Shown: piece after piece, positions 21,316 through 32,918 of the stretch | Position numbering within the stretch: position 1 is the stretch's first letter | Layout of the letters: each line of letters starts with the position of its first letter | From: Dendrophyllia cribrosa | Taxonomy: Eukaryota > Cnidaria > Anthozoa > Scleractinia > Dendrophylliidae | Length of the DNA: 64,000 nt | Assembly: GCA_024195265.1 (NCBI GenBank) | Contig: JAJLRJ010000005.1 | Location: 14,575,036-14,639,035 of the forward strand | Direction of reading: 5' to 3' | Program-made: the position numbers and the translations under genes | The notes under the pieces: model-generated | The model's database searches: none | Told to the model about the DNA's origin: nothing | The model's input: only the letters and a program-made list of their open reading frames with translations

Positions 21316-24300
21316 CTTAACGCGTTTTCTTGCGCTTGGCATGTTTTTTTTTTTCAAGTTCCATACATTTGGTTTATTCCTTTCAGTTTGGACAAACTGA
21401 GGATGCCCAGGTTTCGCGTCTGTCACCCTCAGTCAGTTAGCTGACTCGCAATTCTTGGCTTGCGTATAACGTCCAGCATAAAAATTCAAAAATCTGGACT
21501 TTACACCCTACAAAGCTTTTTCTACCATGGTATGTAGATAGCAGTGTTACAATCCTTCACAAAAAGTTTCAGGTTTTAACGATGTTTTGCTTCTGATTTG
21601 TGAAGGTTTTAAATGTGCCTCGCAGTTCGTCACGCTATTTCAAATAGGCCGTGAAAATGAAGCAAAATTGAACCACTTGAAAGTTGTTTCCATTATAGAT
21701 GCTTATAAGCCGATATAATGTTACTTATAGTGAATCCAATCTTTTTGTGATGAGATTTTTTGCGTAATTATGACTTTGAAGTGTTGGCCGCCATGTTGGT
21801 GTACCAAAGTGGTACACCAAGATGGCCACTCCATACATTTTTACTAAAACTGTCTAATATCCGTTCGCCTTAAAATAACTCTTGAACAAAATTCTCTGGC
21901 GCTTCAAAATTTGGCCCAGATGTGTAGTTTTAAACTCTCTACAATATTATTTCATAATCAATTTGGAATCTAAATCTGTTTTTAATGCTTCTGAACGCCT
22001 GGAAAAGGGTACTTTTCTTTTTTTTTTTTTGATAATCATCACAAAACTTCTCTTCATATTGAGATACTGTAGCAAGGTCTGATCTTGATTTTGCAAAAGA
22101 TATTAGCATATTTTCCGGAACGAACAGTGAACGGTTCCAAAGAGTTCAATGTACTGTATTCGGCATGCATGTATAACCACAAAAAGTTCCTGAATATCAG
22201 TCCTATAAAGGTTTAAAAGTGTTGCGGTTAAAAGTTAAACTGAGAATATCAAGTGAAAACTGAGATGAAATTGAACCATGATCATAAATAAAACCTTGAA
22301 ACGACTGAGATATTAAAATTGTTATAAAAAATTTTGCAATCTGTTCAAATTTTTAATAAGTAACAAAACGTTCATTCTAGCCGCAAAAATAAAATTTCCT
22401 TCACGCTGGGTACGATCGATTTCTTATAACCTTTAGAGCCATTGCTACCTTTTAATATTTTTTTCGCTTTCACTATTTCCGTTCTAAATTTTCTAATATT
22501 GTGTTTGTTTTACCAAACAAACCAACGATACTGTGGCAAAAGGACACCTTTAAATCAGCTAACCTAGCAAATTTGATCAGTAGGTCAGTGATTGTCGAGA
22601 CGTTTGTATGGCGATAATTTGCGTTCTTTTCAGTACGACTCTGTACTTTTACGTACGTCTGTACTTTTACGTCTGTAAAAAAATGTAAAAATGCACTGAC
22701 CTATATCTTCGCTTCTAATTAAAATATAACGATAATATTTTACCGTTAAGTGAGTTTGTTTTCTTCCATTTTAGGTCATAACACCGATTATTAGGTAAAT
22801 AATAAGTTATATTCATTCTGTATTAGATTTTTATTAAGATATCCTGATCCACCTATTGTTAAGATTGTTCACTGTTCAATTCAAAACAACACCCTTCGTA
22901 AAGTAGACGCCTGTTGGATTCACTTGAGTGAAATAGGTGGCATAATTAATCGACAATGAATCGAACGAACTGAATGAAATTCCATGATACAAAAACTTTT
23001 CTGTGTGTTCATTGTTGATGACAATCTACTAACACTCGCATTTCATAAACGCACCTCAAAATGAGCACACACTGCTAGATGGAAGCCAAAGATCCTTGAT
23101 GGCGAAGATCCATGTTCATTTGCATTAAATTTTAGCCTCAATAATTTGCGGTTCACTGCATAGAAGCCTATTGTAAAGCCCAAACACTCATGTCTGTTTG
23201 ATTATTTCAAAACTCTTTTGTTCTTGAAAACTGAGTATACCTAGTTTGCCATTAAAACTTCCAAAACTGACGCGGATTTCTGCAATTGAGCGGCGTTTTT
23301 TACGAGTTTTGTTTCACAAATCGTGGCACAGAGAGTCCATCCAGCATTCGTTTTAGCCTGCTTCTCGAATTTTCTCCAAAGCTCAAGAAACAAACATCAC
23401 TTTGCTCGGGTCAAAAAGGAGAGCTCTTTGTGTGGACTACAAATTAAATTGGTTGACAAATTTTATCAACGGTATGAGTTCAAACGGTAGCTGTTTCTCA
23501 AGAGCTTGGTTAATTTTGTTTTTCGATCTTATCATGCATTTCCATTTGTTTAGCTGAACTGGAACTGTAGTTTATGATTTCGGCAACTGACGAGGAACGA
23601 AATAATAATGCTCAAAACTACAGGTTTTACCTTAGTGTAAACTAAAAGTTGATAATAGATAAAACCCAGTGTTATAGATCAGGGAACACTTGGTGGAACT
23701 TGACGTAAGCGTTCGGCGTTTTCAGTATCAGTACAATTCACAATTTTTTGTTTCGAATTCTAACACCGTTAATTATAAAAATATCATGAAAATTAGTACC
23801 TGATAAACATTTTTCAGTAAATGAAACACAAACACACTAGTACACTGGTTTCTTTCCAATAAAATTAACACAAGCAGTAACATTGCCCGAATTTAAAAAC
23901 CGCACAGCTGAACCAACGAACTTCTGAGGGCTAGATTAATTAAGCAACCCACAAAGTTTTGTTGCGGACAAAGTTTACGATAGAACTGGCAAGTACAGCC
24001 ACTAAACGGCTTTGGACGTATAAACTGACTAGTTGCATTTTTCATGGTCTGCAGTAATTTACAGTACGCACTACAGTTATAAGTACAAAAGTATGCATGC
24101 ACAAAGCCAGGTAAAACTGAATCTTGAAGGGCTTTACTCTAAACGTTATGGGACTGTATTTTAGCTAAGTGCGATTGACAATTTGATGTCTTCCCTTTCT
24201 TTTCTTAAAAATATGGTAAAATACATCAATAAATACTGAAATGTTATTAATAAAACTCAAAAAACCTAACCTTCATCTCTTGGATATTTTTTCTTTTTTG

Positions 24301-24960
24301 ATAATTGACATCCACAAGGGTCGGCGTCTAAGTTGATTATTTTAAACATTTAGAACTACCGGCTATTTATACTGTAATTACAAGTAATCCACAAAACAAT
24401 ATAATTACTATATATATAAGGGCGTAGAAAAAAACTAAAATACTTGAGACATGATACATGTTGCTTATCGAGAGTTCTCGGAGGGCTGGGTTAAAAGAAT
24501 AACAGCGGTGGAATAAATCAATTAAAGAGATGATCGCATGAGGTCATCGTATTATTATTATTGACGGACTACGTACAAACAGTTGAGGTAGGTGAATGTA
24601 GTCACACAAACGGCTTCACACAAGATTGACAACACTAACGTATTTTTAGTCTTTCAGTAAACCGACAGGGACGTTTCATAGCCGTAGATCTGCTTTGATT
24701 TTCCGTAAAAACTAAAATTTTCAAAATAGTTCGAATTTTCGTCTCACTAGGGAAGTAAGCCACAACAATGAATAAAGGGAATGAATAAAAAAGTATTTAT
24801 TATGAACCAGGTCGTCCTTGCTAGTTCTAGTAGGAACCGGTAAATTATAAGTTGGCGGGGTGTAATTACAAAACGTAAACGTTTCTTAATGGCTCCACAA
24901 TTAAAGTTGAAAATGAATTACTCCGTCAATGAAATATTCAGTTTTTAGTGTCTTTTTAAG
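21316..24960. other. Long stretch without an assignable gene
   Basis: AT-rich, non-coding by eye. The only clear structure is a perfect-stem hairpin at about 21787-21828 (GGCCGCCATGTTGGTGTACC against GGTACACCAAGATGGCC). A Cys-rich 69-codon frame on the minus strand (24102-23893) has no recognisable family, so it is not called as a gene. Introns of an unseen gene cannot be excluded. Confidence 0.5.
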
Positions 24961-24964
24961 TGGG

Positions 24965-25306
24965 GCCTTAGCAACGACGACGGCAACGCCAAGAAAAACG
25001 TAGCCCGAAAGATAATTATACTTTGCAATTGTTTCAAATTGTTAAATTTGTCTAATGCCGGACTGAATTGTCCAGGGGCTGAATTTGAAAGGACGGCTTT
25101 CAAGTTCAACTAGAGAAAGGGAAATTAACCGTCCTGTGTTCACGTTCTCCACAAAATCTTTAATTTGATCATTCGACGTTGTTGTTTTCCAAAATAACGT
25201 ACCAAAATGTAAAACGCATATGCAGAGACATTGTTTTCGCTCATTAAACCTATTGTTTTGTGCTGTTTTGTGCTATACCTATTGTTTTTTCGCTGCCGTC
25301 GCCAAT
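24965..25306. mobile_element. TIR element related to 17147-17512, inverted copy
   Basis: Contains the complement of the interior words of the 17147 element (ACATTGTTTTCGCTCATTAA, GTTTTGTGCTG) between end words AGCAACGACGACGGCAACGCC and CGCTGCCGTCGCC. The terminal bases are diverged. Confidence 0.65.
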
Positions 25307-25309
25307 AAG

Positions 25310-27449
25310 CAATCAGAAACATCAGCATTCCCGGCCTGGATTACTTCAATAATTTGGTAAATATTCAGCATGAGAACACATTTATGGCATTCATTTGATC
25401 AACATTTCTGTTTTGTTAGGTTCACAAAAAGGTAATCCGACAATAAAATATCTTGTTTTGCCATAGTTTTCAATCTGTTCCAATTTTGTTTATCTCTGTA
25501 TTGTCTCTCTAGTGCCACCTTTTTCACGTCCCGGGGTCATGATTTGGGTCGTGATAACACTTGCTCTTATGCTTATAAAGTGAGTTTGTGGTTGTCTGTT
25601 ATGCTGTGCTGCTGTGCGAGGTGGTTATAATTGTTGATGGTGAATGAAATCCTAAAGTATGACCATTGAAATGAAAGCTATTGGGAAAACAATACTTAAG
25701 TCATGTGATGCTGCCGGTTATAATTATCATGCCGGGTACGGGGTGCTTCTAACTTCTTTGTTTGTTGATGAAATCTGCCTATTAAAAGTGTGTCATTCAA
25801 CTGCGAAAGCTATCCAGGCTATCAATCAGTATTTCCTGTGGCCGGTTGCAGCTGTTTATTATAGTGCACATTGTGGTTCTAGCAGTTTGAGTCTGTGGAT
25901 AAAATCAATCAAATGGAAGCGACGTGAGCAGTACTTACGGACGGTGCTGTGCCCGGTTTAAACATTTGAGAATTTTCTTTTGATGTGGGCCACTCTTGAA
26001 AGACAGAAGACTGTTTTTTTATTCTTGAAGACAGGATCGTTGGCTAATATCCGGTAATTTACAGTAAGCTCTTTTTAATTGATCTATCATCAGCCTTGTT
26101 TCTATGTAAACTTCGTCAACAAAAACAATAAAACGGATATGTTTTTTAGAAGAAGGATATTCTTCCGTGTCCAGCCGGATACGACACAGTCCCACGCCTT
26201 TCCGTCGTCTTTGTTGTTTGCACCAATTTCGTGCGCCTCACAGCAGGACAACACCGCATTACGAACAACCTGCTGCACAATGCATTTCATTAGGTACCTT
26301 TAGATTCGTTTAGTTCTATGATGAAATAGTGTTAAACTTGGTACATACGGGACTAACGGAAGTGTGTACAGCAGTTTTCAAAATGAAAAAGCTACGCGAC
26401 TGTCATCCACCAAAATGTAGGGGGTCGCATTCTCCGGTCAACTGGAGCTAACATCAGACAACCCTGACTTCCGTACATACGAATATCGGCTGATACTTTG
26501 CCTGAAGGTAATAGAAAACAACAATGTGATCTCTTCCATGAAAGGTATCCATTGTCAACCAAGATCTAGATTCCTCGTGTGTCTTTCTTTTTTTGTGTGT
26601 GTGGAAATAATATATTTTGGTCAATGACAGCGCCGGAATTTAATAAGTTAATGCAATTAAACTATGAGTTGTTTTTAACCGTTTTAATTTCAGTTTAGAG
26701 ACAAGTGAGACCCTAGCCAGCTGAGTTTATAGTAAAGAGCATTCTCTAGATCACAGACGACGAAAAGAGGACAACTTTGCACGTCCAGATCAAACATGCT
26801 CTACGAGGAACCTAATATATAACGTGTATGTTGACGTCTTAGAGAGGTTCCTTCCTTATTAGAGGGAAGTGGAATGAAGTAATAAAAGAACTGAAGACAG
26901 CCGGTGCAGACACCTCTCCAGTGACACGAGCAGAGAGGCGTAAATGGAGGCGATTAAAATCAGAGCACTGATGTGTATTAGAGAGCTAACTATGCTGATG
27001 TGGCCGTTTTAGGATGGTGTCGGCTTACACACAACTGATGTAAGTGGAAGATGGCTTGCACCTGAGGCGTATTGTACGGCAGAGCATATTTCTCCACTTA
27101 GGAAAGGTCTGTGTCCAAAAAGGACTCGGAAAGGCACGAGTGAAGACTGAAAGCGTATTTAATAAACCTTTTTGTAAGCCGTACCAAATATTGCTGTCCA
27201 TGCAGTGAAGGTTTGGCCCTTACCATTCTTTTACTGAACTGGTCACGGATCGTCCCAATTTTTCTGTAGTGAAAACGCCGGCCTTAACCCTTTCACTCCC
27301 AGAATCAATTACAAAGACATGTAGCGTAGTTCTAACTTTTGAGTCTGGCAATGAAATAACTATGGTGTGACCATTCAAATCTCTTCAAGTCTGACTTGTT
27401 CCATAAAATTGGAAGTAGCCAAACACGATCTTTTTAATATGCACCGAGA
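25310..27449. other. No assignable gene; dispersed-repeat fragments
   Basis: GAATGAAATCCTAAAGTATG and GACCATTGAAATGAAA (25645-25680) match a dispersed repeat also seen at 3637-3705 and 27303-27395 (word TGGTGTGACCATTCA). A 100-codon frame at 25659-25961 overlaps that repeat and has no recognisable domain. Confidence 0.4.
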
Positions 27450-27512
27450 GGTCAGTACGTCAAGGTTGCATTTTGAGCCCATTGCTATTTAATCTGTACA
27501 TCGCGACGCCGA
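27450..27512 (+). pseudogene. LINE reverse-transcriptase relic
   Basis: Bases 27455-27508 read VRQGCILSPLLFNLYIAT in one frame. This is the highly conserved RQGCxLSPxLFNLYI motif of non-LTR reverse transcriptases. No neighbouring RT motif is readable, so only a short decayed fragment survives. Confidence 0.8.
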
Positions 27513-28689
27513 TTTCCCTTTCGTAAACAAGCGATGCTATTTTTAACGGTCGATGCCATCATTAACATATTAGTTTATGCCTGGATTAGGATGAAAGTAG
27601 GCTATCATTATTAGATAAAACTGGGTTTAGGTAAAGCGATTATTAGACCTAAGCTAGATTGGCGATTAGGTTAAATCTAGGGATAGGGTTAGAGTTATAG
27701 ATGTATCATTAAGAAAAGCACCTTTTAAAATTTTTCTTGGATGTTGTTCAAAATTACGCCTATTTAGGCCGGAAGCTTCACAAAATCGCCGATTGATCGC
27801 CTAAGGGAGAAGGCACTTCATGCTCTTTTCATCCTAAGATTTTAGCAGTCTAAGACCATCTTTAGCCTGCAAAATGTTTTTTGATTTCCCCAATTTCAAG
27901 TTATAAATTACAATAAATGAAATCTGGTGTGTATACACTAAATCACTTGGGACAGTTCACCAGTTGAAAAAAACCACTTTCAGTTCTGTAAACGGTACTA
28001 GAAGTGAACAACAAGGCATCTAATATTGCATGCAGGGCCGAACTTGGCCGATACCCTCTGATCATTGATATAAATAAAAAAATTAAATTAAAGTAATTAA
28101 ATTATTTTTAAAAACCATTACAAGCCCTCAATGTGGTAAGATTTGACTAGGAATAATCCTGATAGAAAAAGTTAAGTGAAACTAAGAATCAGTAACCACA
28201 AACTAAGATTGAAACTGGTAGATATGACGAAATCTCAAGAGATGACATACTTGTTCTGTTTGTCAATAATATCGAAGATGAAATTCATTTTCTGTTTTAC
28301 TATCATAATTATTCATCAATTAGAGATGATTTCTATAATAAAATGTTTAATCGATTGCCGAATTTCAAGCAGTCACCAGTGAATGAATTGATTATAAAAT
28401 TGATGCACTCCGAAGATTATTTTATTGACATGCAGCTGTCGAAGTTCATTTTTTCCTGTTTTGATCGGAGAAGCAAATAGCAAATTTTTATCGGTCCCGC
28501 AAACTAGCAAGATTTAATTCATTGTAATTATGATTATTTGTGTTTGTTTATTTTTTTAATTGGAGGGGCACGAAGCTCTCGGAACGTCTCACAGGATTGG
28601 CTGAGAAAACAATAGAACAAACAACAGAAAAAATGGACCCTTGCCCTGAAACGTGAGAGCTTCGTGATACCCAGGGCTAACAAAATTAG
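27513..28689. other. No assignable feature
   Basis: AT-rich. Two inverted words (GGGGCACGAAGCTCTC near 28565 and GTGAGAGCTTCGTG near 28651) suggest a fragmentary TIR element just before the G/C-ended element. Confidence 0.4.
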
Positions 28690-28990
28690 AGGTTCTAAAG
28701 AGCTTCGTGGCACCTGATTTATTTCTCCAAATTTGGACCCCGTTTTAGAAAGGATTTGCACTCAAAATGATACCCCGTTCTAGAAATAGGTCAATTTTTA
28801 ATACCCAGTTCTAGAAAAAATGGCTGCTGATAATCTGAAGCTTTCGTGCGTTCGAAATATTACACCCCGTTCTAGGAAACGTCTCTAAAATGGATACCCC
28901 GTTCTAGATCAGGAGTCCCAAAATCACGACCCCGTTGGGCGGCACATACCCGTATAGGTATTTTGGGGGAGTACCCCCCCCCCCCCCGGG
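28690..28990. mobile_element. G/C-ended element, left end unclear
   Basis: The right end is GGGGGAGTACCCCCC with a C run to about 28987. The interior repeats ATACCCCGTTCTAGAAA and variants (ACCCCGTTTTAGAAA, TACCCAGTTCTAGAAA, ACCCCGTTCTAGGAAA, ATACCCCGTTCTAGATC) about five times. The terminal logic matches 4715-5632, 35002-35431 and 55888-56295, but with a different interior word. No clean target duplication was found. Confidence 0.6.
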
Positions 28991-29786
28991 GATTATAGTC
29001 ATGCAAATTGACTTGTTGTTGTTGTATTGTTGTCTTCGGCAGTACTTTTACATGGCACCTGATTTGTTTTTTTAATATTTATATCTAATCGTACCTTTTT
29101 GGTACCCTTCGGTGGCATATCAGGCTCGTTTGGTCGAGCCAATATCCACGGCGAGATTACCATACCCAAACTCAGCCCAAAATCCGGTGATATTTTTAGT
29201 GAGTTACGGTAATAAAATCTGTCAGGTGTCCTATCGTGTGGCCCGCGAGGAGAATAGTACGGATCAACAAAAGGCGCAAAAAGTGATGAAGGAAAAATAA
29301 TTTTACTTTGAGTTTTAGCGAGCAAAGTGACAAATCGTGGTAGCAAAATATGTGTAAAACCCTTCTCTGCAAAACCATTATCGGCATTTGAAAACGAGAA
29401 AATTACAGTGTATGCCGAAGAAATCATTTTACAAGTCTTATCTCGAGGGAACGAACACATACTAGTGTAAATGTCACATGGAAGCTTCAAATACTCGCTT
29501 CAGCAGTTCAAACGTTCAGTTGGAGGAACTTTTGGAACTTTTGGAAATTTTGGAACCAGAATAAAGTTGACGTTAATGGTGGAAATTTCAAACTTTGTAC
29601 CATAAAACCGTGCGATATCAGGTCTTGATATCGTAGGATATCAGGACAGTAGACTAGGCATCTGATTGGCTAATTGAGAATGTGGGTACGGTAATTTGAA
29701 TTTTTCTTAGATTTTGTTGTTAAAGGGTAAAGGGATGCTGATTGACCTGATTGGCGTGCCAGACTTGTCCCCGTCATGGACAGACT
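28991..29786. other. No recognised feature; 163-codon minus-strand frame
   Basis: A minus-strand frame (29490-28999) is open for 163 codons, but I see no known domain, signal peptide or conserved motif. It runs into the edge of the G/C-ended element. It is treated as probably non-coding. Confidence 0.35.
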
Positions 29787-30114
29787 CAAGAGAACATAAA
29801 GCTAAGAGAGCGAATCCCCCATACATACCCTATTCCAATGAAAATGTGTCTCAAGTTATTTTTAGAACGTACCAGTCCTCCGCGGAAAGTATGATCACGC
29901 GCGTTGCGTGGATATTTTCGTGGATGTTTCGCATGAGTGACTGAAGAGAAAGATGTCGGTCGAAGTGGGAATGAATGCACGAAAACATCCACGCAACGCG
30001 CGTGATAATACTATCCGCGGAGGACTGGTACGTTCTAAAAATAACTTGAGACACATTTTCATTGGAATAAGGTATGTATGGGGGATTCGCTCTCCTAGTT
30101 TTATGTTCTCTTGA
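29787..30114. repeat. Fold-back element, arms ~155 bp
   Basis: The two halves are near-perfect inverted copies, from CAAGAGAACATAAAGC at the left to TTATGTTCTCTTG at the right, with a loop near 29941-29965. Non-coding. Confidence 0.85.
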
Positions 30115-30937
30115 CAGACTACAGTACTACAGGGAACAGAGTCCTTGAAGAGAAAAAGGAAAGTTCAGTTAGGTTATCAACTTCCGGCAACTATATCAGA
30201 ACACAGGTATTGAAGACAGCCTTTTTGCTGTCTGCAGAGCTTCAGACAACAGAGACTCAGGCTTTAGCTGGCTATTCGAGTCAGCAGAATGCTAAAGCGG
30301 CCGGCTAATAAAATATGTAATATGCCAACGATATAAGTATACAGAATCCTGGTTCAACAACGGCGTTTGTGAGATCCTACACATCTGACTGGAAGTTGTT
30401 AAGTGAACTTGACAGACTTGAAAACATGCACTAAACAAAAACTTTGAATACGGCATAATGATTGTAACGCCTGACCTAATGCGGTCTGTTGTGTGGGCTT
30501 GTGTTAAAAATGAAGCCGGATTTACAGCAATACGTTCTTTGTACGAGTCACGCTTCTGAGAAAGTATTTCACGGCTATATTTGCTTGATAAAAAAACCCA
30601 TGAATTTTCTAATTATCACATAATCGATCAGCGTTAACATTCTAAACACTATGACAAGTATCTAGAATTATCATTTGTTCTTACCTTGTAATATTTACTG
30701 CAGAGAGACATTATCAAACGTTCGAGAAAATTACTTGAAACATTTTGACATAGTGCTATGCGAAACATCTACGTAAGCGGCATGCAATATTGTTCCTGAA
30801 GGACTGGCATCTTAAGTTAAGTGGACAAATCATTGTGAACAAGATAGAGAGCACGCGATGCAGTTACACCTCGGTGGTTTGTACCACAAAAATTTGAAGT
30901 TAAACTTTATTTAACGAGTAGTGAGCTAGCATCGATG
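30115..30937. other. No assignable feature before the gap
   Basis: Short frames only. A 65-codon frame at 30111-30308 has no recognisable motif. Confidence 0.4.
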
Positions 30938-31437
30938 NNNNNNNNNNNNNNNNNNNNNNNNNNNNNNNNNNNNNNNNNNNNNNNNNNNNNNNNNNNNNNN
31001 NNNNNNNNNNNNNNNNNNNNNNNNNNNNNNNNNNNNNNNNNNNNNNNNNNNNNNNNNNNNNNNNNNNNNNNNNNNNNNNNNNNNNNNNNNNNNNNNNNNN
31101 NNNNNNNNNNNNNNNNNNNNNNNNNNNNNNNNNNNNNNNNNNNNNNNNNNNNNNNNNNNNNNNNNNNNNNNNNNNNNNNNNNNNNNNNNNNNNNNNNNNN
31201 NNNNNNNNNNNNNNNNNNNNNNNNNNNNNNNNNNNNNNNNNNNNNNNNNNNNNNNNNNNNNNNNNNNNNNNNNNNNNNNNNNNNNNNNNNNNNNNNNNNN
31301 NNNNNNNNNNNNNNNNNNNNNNNNNNNNNNNNNNNNNNNNNNNNNNNNNNNNNNNNNNNNNNNNNNNNNNNNNNNNNNNNNNNNNNNNNNNNNNNNNNNN
31401 NNNNNNNNNNNNNNNNNNNNNNNNNNNNNNNNNNNNN
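30938..31437. other. Assembly gap (500 N)
   Basis: Exactly 500 N characters, which is probably a fixed-size scaffold gap rather than a measured length. Reading frames through it are meaningless. Confidence 1.
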
Positions 31438-31808
31438 AATCAAATTATTAAGAAATTGATATTTTAACACGTTTTCTTTGGAATTTTACAAGAATTTCAT
31501 CTCTGCTTTTTTGATCTGTTGGATATCATGTGTTGATAGATTCTAAATATGGATGTGCCGAATGGGTATCCTTTGTTAATATTCCTGGGTATCCTGTGAC
31601 TAGATGATCCCATGCGTGCAACTGAACCTGTGACGTGATGACAAGGAGCACACGTCATTTTTAACTCGTGAATACAACGACGCGTTGAATGAGTCATACC
31701 AGTTGGAGACAAAATGCACTGTCTGTTATCGCTGAGCCCGCGATGTGAAATGGTCACTTGTCTTACCCTCGAGAATGGCGTATTGGCTTTGGAGGGTGTG
31801 AAATTGGA

Positions 31809-31903
31809 CGTAGGGGGTAGGGGGCAGGGGGTTGGGGGTAGGGGGTAGGGGGTAGGGGGTAAACGGTAGGGGGTAGGGGTAAAGGGTATGGGGTAGGGGG
31901 TAA
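31809..31903. repeat. (TAGGGGG)n G-rich minisatellite
   Basis: About 13 units of TAGGGGG with variants. A second short block (GGTAGGGGG repeats) lies at 32368-32391, on the other side of a PLE relic. It resembles telomeric sequence but has G5 rather than G3, and could form G-quadruplexes. Confidence 0.9.
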
Positions 31904-31974
31904 ATCAGAAAACGGCAAACTGATCCTTACGGCAAGGCGATGAAAGAATAAACAAAAGAATAAAACAAAATATA

Positions 31975-32367
31975 TATATTCAAACAAATTTGCCCAATAT
32001 TTTGGTTTGAAAACAAACCTTCTTCAGGGGCTAACAGAAAATGAAGATAAAACTAAACGTTTGTTACAAATAAGAGTTTGAAATTATGAAAATAAAAACA
32101 ATAGATTGTTATTGGTGTAGGAGACTAGGTGTCATATGTCAATGAGCTTCGTCGCGTCTATTTATTCCTAGAGGAGATAACGTTTTCCCTTTGTGTATTA
32201 AATGGGCCTCTCTCGCCTTTCTCACTGCGTCACGGTTGCTACGTACGAGTTCAAGTGGGATAAGAAGAACATCATTGATTGAATGTCCGGCTTGATTGAA
32301 ATGTAGGGAGACAGGAGTGGGATCGCTGAGTTGATGATGGTTCATGATGGAACGGTGGTGTTTTCCG
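31975..32367 (-). pseudogene. PLE relic: end of GIY-YIG protein plus 3' tail
   Basis: The minus-strand frame 32345-32139 encodes PVSLHFNQAGHSINDVLLIP then AVRKAREAHLIHKGKTLSP and ends GINRRDE, the usual C-terminus of a PLE GIY-YIG domain (HFN-x2-GH; E-x2-LI; GxNRR). The 3' tail has a hammerhead-like motif at 32031-31992. This links the dispersed motif to PLE coding sequence. The 5' end is cut off at the G-rich minisatellite. Confidence 0.8.
31992..32031 (-). ncRNA. Hammerhead-like motif in PLE relic tail
   Basis: Minus strand: GCCC, CTGAAGA, a hairpin (GGTTTG-loop-CAAACC), AAAATATT, GGGC. GCCC/GGGC form a 4-bp stem I. The conserved GAAA has become AAAA, so it is probably inactive. Confidence 0.5.
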
Positions 32368-32638
32368 GTAGGGGGTAGGGGGTAGGGGGTCGGTGGAGTG
32401 AAATGCCTAGAAGAGGGAAGGGTTCGAACGTTTCATATTCACGAGTTGGCTCATACGAGCCTTCGATCTTTTTGTCAGCTGTTTTGTGTCCTTTCTGTTG
32501 TTGATGATTTCAAATAAATTATTTAGAATAACTCCATTTCCTCGACATTTTTCAGTTCTTAAGATTGTGTCACATGATAAGAAATAAAACACAAACAGCG
32601 GTGATAAACATGGTTAACCAACGCATTTTTATAATAAA

Positions 32639-32690
32639 CTTGACGTTTCGTATGCTAAGCGACATACATTCCCGCATACATTTTCAAAAG
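32639..32690 (-). ncRNA. Degenerate hammerhead-like motif upstream of TAZ gene 1
   Basis: Minus strand: hairpin GTATG-loop-CATAC, then GAAACGTC (GAAA plus ACGT plus C). The 5' core CTGANGA is not preserved. GAAACGTCAAGTTTATTATA is reminiscent of PLE ends. It lies about 230 bp before the TAZ gene 1 start codon. Confidence 0.35.
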
Positions 32691-32889
32691 TAACCGTTAC
32701 AGTGTTTAAAACCTGTTTATATAGTTCAAAATTAGGGGTCTGGAACCAAGATTAAGAAAAACAATCTTAACAGTAATTTAATGGTACGGACTGTTAGTCC
32801 TAAGAAGCTACAGCTAATAAAGCATCAGCTTCTCACTGCTGACGTTGGCATTTAAGGAAGGCTGTAGTTCTTGAATCAACAAAGTCTCC

Positions 32890-32902
32890 TTGATTTTTGC
32901 AG
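32890..32902 (+). promoter_or_regulatory. 3' splice site before TAZ gene 1 coding exon
   Basis: TTGATTTTTGCAG ends at 32902, and 16 bases later comes ATG 32919. This suggests a non-coding 5' exon upstream. TAZ gene 2 has the same arrangement. Confidence 0.6.
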
Positions 32903-32918
32903 CGTCACATACTCCACA

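Noticed and set aside
23893..24102. Cys-rich 69-codon frame, possible small secreted peptide
   Set aside because: No signal peptide or known Cys framework, and no splice or conservation evidence.
28999..29490. 163-codon minus-strand frame
   Set aside because: No recognisable motif, no leader, and it overlaps the flank of a G/C-ended element; no support for coding.
30907..31470. Frames of 174 and 187 codons of unknown residues
   Set aside because: They run through the N gap.
31809..31903. Interstitial telomere sequence
   Set aside because: The unit is TAGGGGG rather than TTAGGG, so it is treated as a minisatellite; a telomeric link is only a hypothesis.
32871..32918. N-terminal extension of TAZ gene 1 upstream of ATG 32919
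   Set aside because: It would cross a splice acceptor at 32902 and lacks an ATG; the ATG at 32919 matches the paralogue's start context.
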